From the NCBI RefSeq assembly GCF_002797935.1, contig NZ_PGER01000001.1, positions 868,001 through 932,000 of the forward strand: DNA of 64,000 nucleotides, written 5' to 3'. The translations under genes and the position numbers were made by a program. The stretch is from Flavobacterium sp. 1. GTDB lineage: Bacteria > Bacteroidota > Bacteroidia > Flavobacteriales > Flavobacteriaceae. The notes beneath the pieces are model-generated. The model searched no databases and had not been told where the DNA came from. It saw only the letters and a list, made by a program, of their open reading frames with translations. Positions 58,857 through 64,000 of the stretch are shown piece after piece; position 1 is the first letter of the stretch, and the number at the start of each line of letters is the position of its first letter.

Positions 58857-59687
58857 TTGGCATGGTAAAATTTTGGAATTTTCTATGTAGGCGATATTTT
58901 TTATTGTGTATATTAGTTTAGCAGATAATTCATTGAAGAGTGTTACTGTTAAAAAAATAATTTCTCAGGTTCTCCTTATTAACTCGAAGTAGAACTCTGC
59001 ATTATTTTTGTGACTGGCGTTTTATTTAAAATTTAGAAAGCAACTTGTAATGAGTTGCTTTTTAAATTTTAAACTTCTCATTTGTGATTTCAAACGATCA
59101 ATCATGAATAATCACTTCAAAGTTTGTAAATCAACATTTCCTTTTTTGAGCATTTTTTAAAAATGAGCCCTTTTGGTTTCTTACCCAAAATTTTCATCAA
59201 AATTTCGTTTAATTAATATGTTTAAAATTTTAACATTTATTTTTTTGATAACAAAAAATAAATAAAATTATTTTATTGATAGTGTATTTTTTGATTATGT
59301 AACAAATTAACTCAATAGCCTGTAATTATTGGCTTTTTTTATATTTTTTGCAACATTTGTATTGTATTATGCTTCATTTGTTATATTAAAACGACAGGTA
59401 AACAGAATAACTTTGTTAAAATTTTTATAAATATTTTGATTTCGTGAAATTTGAATCAGTGAGTAAATTCTGAAGCTTAACGATATTCAAAACTTTCATT
59501 TCTGAACAATAAATTTTGACATAAACTAAATAATTAAATACCGAAGAAAAGCACTATAAAATCATTACTAAACAATTATTAACCAAATTAACTTAAATGA
59601 AAAACAAAGATTTTACATAATTACCATTTAATATTTGAAGAATGTCAAATAATAAAAGAACCAATTTTAAAATTAAACCAATCAACT
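58857..59687. other. Long gap before the second susC
   Basis: The 831 bases hold no credible gene. After the terminator at 59037 comes very AT-rich DNA. TAACTTTG at 59408-59415 matches the -7 consensus TAnnTTTG, with TTTG at 59377-59380 too far (27 bases) for a standard -33 box. A weak hairpin with a T run lies near 59314-59341. No copy of the two-hairpin leader or LacI-type palindrome was found. Confidence 0.4.
59037..59063 (+). terminator. Rho-independent terminator after the GH72-like gene
   Basis: AGCAACT (59039-59045) pairs with AGTTGCT (59053-59059), followed by TTTT. It lies about 180 bases past the stop codon. Confidence 0.75.
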
Positions 59688-62600
59688 ATGAAATTAAAAA
59701 TGAAATTCGCAATTCTTGCACTGCTGTTTTTTTGTGGGCAGGCTGTCTTTTCTCAAACTAAAACAATACAGGGTGTTGTTTCAGACAAATCTGGTCTTCC
59801 TTTAAGTGGAGTAAGCGTTAAAGTGCAGGGTGAGTCTGGAGAAGCAGTTACAGATTTTGATGGAAAATATTCAATTAATGCCGCGTCCAATAATAAATTA
59901 GTATTTACATTTATAGGTATGACCTCTCAAGTTATTGCCGTTGGAAGCAATACTTCAATTAATATAACTTTAAAAGATGCTTCTGAGGATTTGAAAGAAG
60001 TTGTTGTTGTTGCTTATGGTGTTCAAAAAAGAGGAAATGTAACAGGAGCAATTTCTACAGTAAGTGCCAAAGATATTGCTGCCTTGCCTATCACAAATGC
60101 TGAATCTGCGTTACAGGGTAGAGCTGCTGGGGTTACGGTTATTAATAATGGATCTCCAGGATCCACTCCAGAAGTAAGTATTAGAGGTTTAGGCAGTCCA
60201 AATAATAATAGTCCATTGTATGTAGTTGATGGAGTTATTGTTGGAAATTTAACAAGTATCAGCCCAAACGATATTGAAAGTGTATCTGTCCTTAAAGATG
60301 CTTCTACAGCTGCTCTTTATGGATCTCGCGGATCAAATGGAGTTGTTATTGTGACTACTAAAAAAGGTAAAAGTGGTGTTGGTCAATTATCTTTTAATAC
60401 ATACACAGGTTTTCAGAAAGTTGGTAAAACGTATGATTTACTTAATTCACAGCAATACCAGCAATATGCTAAAGATTGGGGGGTTACTATAAATAGACCT
60501 GCAGATTTCTTAAATAATAATGTAAATTATTTAGATGAAATTTTTACAACTGGAATTATGCAGGATTATAATTTAAATTACTCCAGTGGTACGGATCATT
60601 CTACGAACCGTTTTTCTGCTGAATATTTGAATCAAGATGGTGTTATTGTTAATTCGGGTTATGAGCGCTATACTTTTAGAGCGAATAACACCCAAAAAAT
60701 CGAAAAATTAAGATTGACAGTAGGCAGCAATATGGGGATTTCTTTTGGAAAGCAAAATCCAGAACGCATATCTGGAGGACGTACCTTAATTGAGCATGCT
60801 ATAAAAGCGGCTCCTTATTTACCGGTATATAATTCTACTAATTTGGGAGGTTATCAAGGACCAAGTAATGCAGCTGATGGTCAAGATGCTGAAAATCCTG
60901 TAAGAGTACAGAGTTTAGGTTATACAATTAATAAAACGTTAGGAATAACAGGGAATATTTTTGCGGAATTTGAAATAATCAAAGACTTGAAATTCAGATC
61001 ACAAGTTTCTTTAGATTATTATGATCTTGATAATAGAAATTTTATTCCATCTTATGATGATGATAATATTCCTAATGGTTCAACTCATTCTGCTGCTTAT
61101 TCTTCCACTACAAGATTATATGGAAGCGGGCAGACTATCATGTTCAATAATAGTTTAAGCTATAAGAAAACAATAGCCGAAAAACACAATTTTGATGCAG
61201 TAATATTAATTGAAAATAATAAATCCAAAGGAGAACAAGTAAATGCAGGGAGCCGTTACTCAATATCTGATGAAATTGATCAGTTAAACAGTTCTACAGT
61301 TACGGCTTTAAACAGTTCTACATTTGAAGATTATAGAGTTGGATATGTTGGAAGGCTAAATTATAATTATGACGAAAAATACCTTTTTGCCATTTCCGGC
61401 AGAAGAGATGCTTCGTCTCGTTTTGGCAGCAATTACAGATGGGCCAATTTTTATTCTGTTGCAGGAGGCTGGAATATTGCCAAAGAAAACTTTCTTCAAA
61501 ATACTCAAGTAAGCACTTTGAAATTAAGAGCCTCTTATGGTACAACGGGTAATGACGAAATTGGCCGCTATGGATACAGCGGTTCTTTGGTAGGGAATTT
61601 AATTTATCCTATAGGCGGTAATGCTGCTGTTGGTACTACAGCTGGGGCATTGGCAAGTCCAGATCTGCATTGGGAATCCAAAACAATGAAAAATATAGGT
61701 TTAGACTTTGGCTTTTTCAATAATAAAATTACAGGCAGTTTTGAAATATATGATAACAGAAGTAATGATTTATTATTAAACTTACCAGTTTCGCCTTCAA
61801 TTGGTTCTTTTTCAGGGAGTCAGCCTAAAAATGTTGGATCAGTTAGTACCAAAGGGTATGAAATTGTATTAGGCTATAATGATAATGAGGGGGATTTTAG
61901 ATGGTCTGCCAACTTTAATTTAGGGACTAGCAAAAACGAAGTGTTAGATTTAGGGGGAATTGATAAAATTGCTGGAGGAACTGCATTTAGAGCTGGAGGT
62001 GATGCAATTTCACAAACAACAGTTGGTGATCCGTTATTCTACTTTTATGGTTTACAAGCAGACGGTATTTATAAAAATCAGGCTGAGGTTGATGCAGTTT
62101 TTACAGCCACACCAGGGCAAACAACTGTTAAACCAGGTGATATCAGATTTAAAGATTTGAATGGTGACGGGAATATAACATCTGCAGATAGAACTAAAAT
62201 TGGAAATCCTCTTCCAGATTTTACCTATGGTATGAATTTTAGCGCAACCTATAAGCAATTTGATTTTAATTTCTTTATAACAGGTGTTCAGGGGAATGAT
62301 ATTTTCAACACCAATCGTTATGATTTAGAAGGTATGGCAAAATTATTTAATGCAGGCACAGCGGTATTAGATAGATCAGTAGTTGTAAACGGAGTGGTAA
62401 CAAATCCAAATTCTTCAATTCCTAGACTTAATGGAGCAGGACAAAATACAGCTGTGAGCAGCCGTTTTGTTGAAGACGGATCATATACCAGATTAAAAAA
62501 TATAAGTATTGGCTATACATTGCCAAGTGATCTTAGTAAATATTTTTCTAAACTTAGGATATATGCTAGTGGCCAAAATCTCATTACAATAACTGATTAT

Positions 62601-62732
62601 TCTGGATTAGATCCTGAAATTGGGAATGGAAATGCTGGTATTATTGGAGGTACCAATTATGACAAAGGTATTGATAGAGGTAACTATCCACAGCCAAAAT
62701 CAGTATTAATAGGGCTTGAAGTTTCATTTTAA
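59688..62732 (+). CDS. SusC-type TonB-dependent importer of a second locus
   Basis: The 1014-residue protein has a signal peptide (cut near AVFSQ), a CarboxypepD_reg-like domain (about 25-100, IQGVVSDKSGLPLSGVSVKVQG) and a plug with EVSIRGLGSPNNNSPLYVVDGVIV and LKDASTAALYGSRGSNGVVIVT. The barrel ends in GLEVSF. It pairs with the SusD gene 16 bases downstream. It differs widely from the first SusC of the window, so it likely imports another glycan. No enzyme is visible yet, so the substrate cannot be named. It could be a beta-glucan if tied to the GH72-like gene, but that is speculation. Confidence 0.93.
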   Translation: MKLKMKFAILALLFFCGQAVFSQTKTIQGVVSDKSGLPLSGVSVKVQGESGEAVTDFDGKYSINAASNNKLVFTFIGMTSQVIAVGSNTSINITLKDASEDLKEVVVVAYGVQKRGNVTGAISTVSAKDIAALPITNAESALQGRAAGVTVINNGSPGSTPEVSIRGLGSPNNNSPLYVVDGVIVGNLTSISPNDIESVSVLKDASTAALYGSRGSNGVVIVTTKKGKSGVGQLSFNTYTGFQKVGKTYDLLNSQQYQQYAKDWGVTINRPADFLNNNVNYLDEIFTTGIMQDYNLNYSSGTDHSTNRFSAEYLNQDGVIVNSGYERYTFRANNTQKIEKLRLTVGSNMGISFGKQNPERISGGRTLIEHAIKAAPYLPVYNSTNLGGYQGPSNAADGQDAENPVRVQSLGYTINKTLGITGNIFAEFEIIKDLKFRSQVSLDYYDLDNRNFIPSYDDDNIPNGSTHSAAYSSTTRLYGSGQTIMFNNSLSYKKTIAEKHNFDAVILIENNKSKGEQVNAGSRYSISDEIDQLNSSTVTALNSSTFEDYRVGYVGRLNYNYDEKYLFAISGRRDASSRFGSNYRWANFYSVAGGWNIAKENFLQNTQVSTLKLRASYGTTGNDEIGRYGYSGSLVGNLIYPIGGNAAVGTTAGALASPDLHWESKTMKNIGLDFGFFNNKITGSFEIYDNRSNDLLLNLPVSPSIGSFSGSQPKNVGSVSTKGYEIVLGYNDNEGDFRWSANFNLGTSKNEVLDLGGIDKIAGGTAFRAGGDAISQTTVGDPLFYFYGLQADGIYKNQAEVDAVFTATPGQTTVKPGDIRFKDLNGDGNITSADRTKIGNPLPDFTYGMNFSATYKQFDFNFFITGVQGNDIFNTNRYDLEGMAKLFNAGTAVLDRSVVVNGVVTNPNSSIPRLNGAGQNTAVSSRFVEDGSYTRLKNISIGYTLPSDLSKYFSKLRIYASGQNLITITDYSGLDPEIGNGNAGIIGGTNYDKGIDRGNYPQPKSVLIGLEVSF

Positions 62733-62748
62733 TAAAATAGAGAAAAAT

Positions 62749-64000
62749 ATGAAAAATATAAAAAACATAAAATTTATTTTGGGGATATTCACATTAATTT
62801 GTATGACAAATTCTTGTTCTGATAAAGATTTAGAATTGACAAATCCTACTACTTTATCTCCTGAAACTTATTTCCAAACTAAGGATCAAGTGGAGTCATC
62901 TGTCAATGCGGCATATGCTAATCTGCAGACAACTGCACTTTATACACGCTTGTATTTCTTTGAATTGGATAATATGTCCCACGAGAATGCTGGAAATCCA
63001 CAGTTAGAAGCTGACAAAAAAGAGTTTTTAGAGTTTTCTTTTGATTCGGGCTCTGCCGATATTTCGGACTATTGGACAGTTTGTTATTTGGGAATTAACA
63101 AATCAAATTTTGTAATTTCTAACTCAGACAAAATAAACGCAATCGATAATTCTATTTTGCCACAAGTTTCAAAAGATAAATACATCGGTGAAGCAAAATT
63201 TATGAGAGCATTTTATTATTTTCTTTTGGTTAAGCGTTTTGGCGGCGTGCCTTTGTATGATGCACTTCCTAAAGGAGCAGATGATGTTAGGGCTAGAGCT
63301 ACAGTAGCTGAAGTTTATGATTTAATCGTTTCGGATTTAAAAACTGCAATAACTACTTTATTAAGCAGAACTACCGAACAAAAAGGGAGAGCTACTAAAG
63401 AAGCTGCACAGGCTTTATTAGGGAAAGTTTTGTTATATCAAAAAAAGTATGATGAATCTTTAACTGCACTTAATGCGGTTACTGGATTTTCGCTTGAACC
63501 TGATTTCTATGATAATTTTATTGAAGAAAAAGAACATGGCGTTGAATCTATATTTGAGGTTGAATTTGATGCTAAGTTGGGAACAGGAAATCTATGGGGA
63601 GCAGGAAATGGAGCTCAAGGGGGTAATGAATCTACTTTAAGAGGTCAGGAATATGGTAATTTGAATTGGTATAACGTGTATCCATCAGATAATATTTTAG
63701 ATGAATTTGAAGCTAATGATAAAAGATTTGCAGCAACATTTTATGTTGTAGGCGATAAGTACAATGGTGGCAGTAATACAATGGTAGCCGCCAATTTTGG
63801 ATCTGGTGGCGGAACAAGAAGAGCTGGCTGGAAAAAATATTCAAACTACTATAAGAAAATTGATGAGGCAATCGATTCTGGGATTAATTTTAAAATCATC
63901 AGATATTCTGATATTTTGCTAATGAAAGCGGAGTGTGAAAATCAAAGACCTGGTGGAGTTCAAGCAACAGCTATTGGTTACATTAATCAAGTGCGTCTTA
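62749..64000 (+). CDS. SusD/RagB-type lipoprotein, 5' part
   Basis: The gene runs off the window end after 417 codons. A lipoprotein signal ends at Cys23 (MTNSCSDKD). SusD features are SPETYFQTKDQVESSVNAAYANL, then IGEAKFMRAFYYFLLVKRFGGVPLYD, and further on IIRYSDILLMKAECENQRPGG with AIGYINQVR, which places the end near. It is the glycan-binding partner of the SusC encoded upstream. Ligand unknown. Confidence 0.92.
   Translation, partial: MKNIKNIKFILGIFTLICMTNSCSDKDLELTNPTTLSPETYFQTKDQVESSVNAAYANLQTTALYTRLYFFELDNMSHENAGNPQLEADKKEFLEFSFDSGSADISDYWTVCYLGINKSNFVISNSDKINAIDNSILPQVSKDKYIGEAKFMRAFYYFLLVKRFGGVPLYDALPKGADDVRARATVAEVYDLIVSDLKTAITTLLSRTTEQKGRATKEAAQALLGKVLLYQKKYDESLTALNAVTGFSLEPDFYDNFIEEKEHGVESIFEVEFDAKLGTGNLWGAGNGAQGGNESTLRGQEYGNLNWYNVYPSDNILDEFEANDKRFAATFYVVGDKYNGGSNTMVAANFGSGGGTRRAGWKKYSNYYKKIDEAIDSGINFKIIRYSDILLMKAECENQRPGGVQATAIGYINQVRL

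Overview
The window is AT-rich chromosomal DNA from a member of the Bacteroidetes, most likely a Flavobacterium or close relative. The evidence is two SusC/SusD pairs, a hybrid two-component regulator of the HTCS type, promoter elements of the TTG-N19-TAnnTTTG kind, and weak Shine-Dalgarno sequences. No rRNA, tRNA, CRISPR array or intact insertion sequence was seen.

Region 1 (1-11.2 kb) handles metals and other stress: the end of a CusB-type adaptor, a small repeat protein, a metal-binding lipoprotein, a CopA-type copper ATPase, a possible PD-(D/E)XK nuclease, a Cys-rich secreted protein with a TonB-dependent receptor, and a ChrA transporter preceded by a decayed DoxX gene.

Region 2 (11.2-54.7 kb) is a large polysaccharide utilization locus for decorated (glucurono)arabinoxylan. 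It starts with a divergent LacI-type regulator and transketolase. Then come SusC/SusD, GH95, GH43, GH3, GH97, two more GH43, GH115, an SGNH esterase, a carboxylesterase, a CE6-like esterase, a CE1 esterase, a GH9-like enzyme, a dead CE1 copy and a double CE1. It ends with a GPH-type symporter plus a cytoplasmic GH43, and the HTCS regulator. In the likely scheme, esterases strip acetyl and feruloyl groups; GH115, GH43, GH95 and GH97 remove glucuronate, arabinose and galactose caps; GH3 and GH43 cut xylo-oligosaccharides; the symporter imports products; and pentose enters metabolism through transketolase. No classical endo-xylanase (GH10, GH11, GH8, GH30, GH98) is present. A palindromic motif close to AACAATCGATTGTT recurs at the lacI/tkt gap, twice before susC, and before the symporter. 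This suggests a LacI-family regulon working beside the HTCS.

Region 3 (54.7-59 kb) is the least expected part. Three copies of a two-hairpin leader with compensatory stem changes occur here. Two of them sit directly before genes: a 121-residue protein with almost no charged residues, and a 499-residue protein that resembles GH72 beta-1,3-glucanosyltransferases, a family known mainly from fungi. A decayed copy of the 121-residue gene and a small secreted protein lie between them.

Region 4 (59.7-64 kb) begins a second locus with SusC and a SusD cut off by the window edge.
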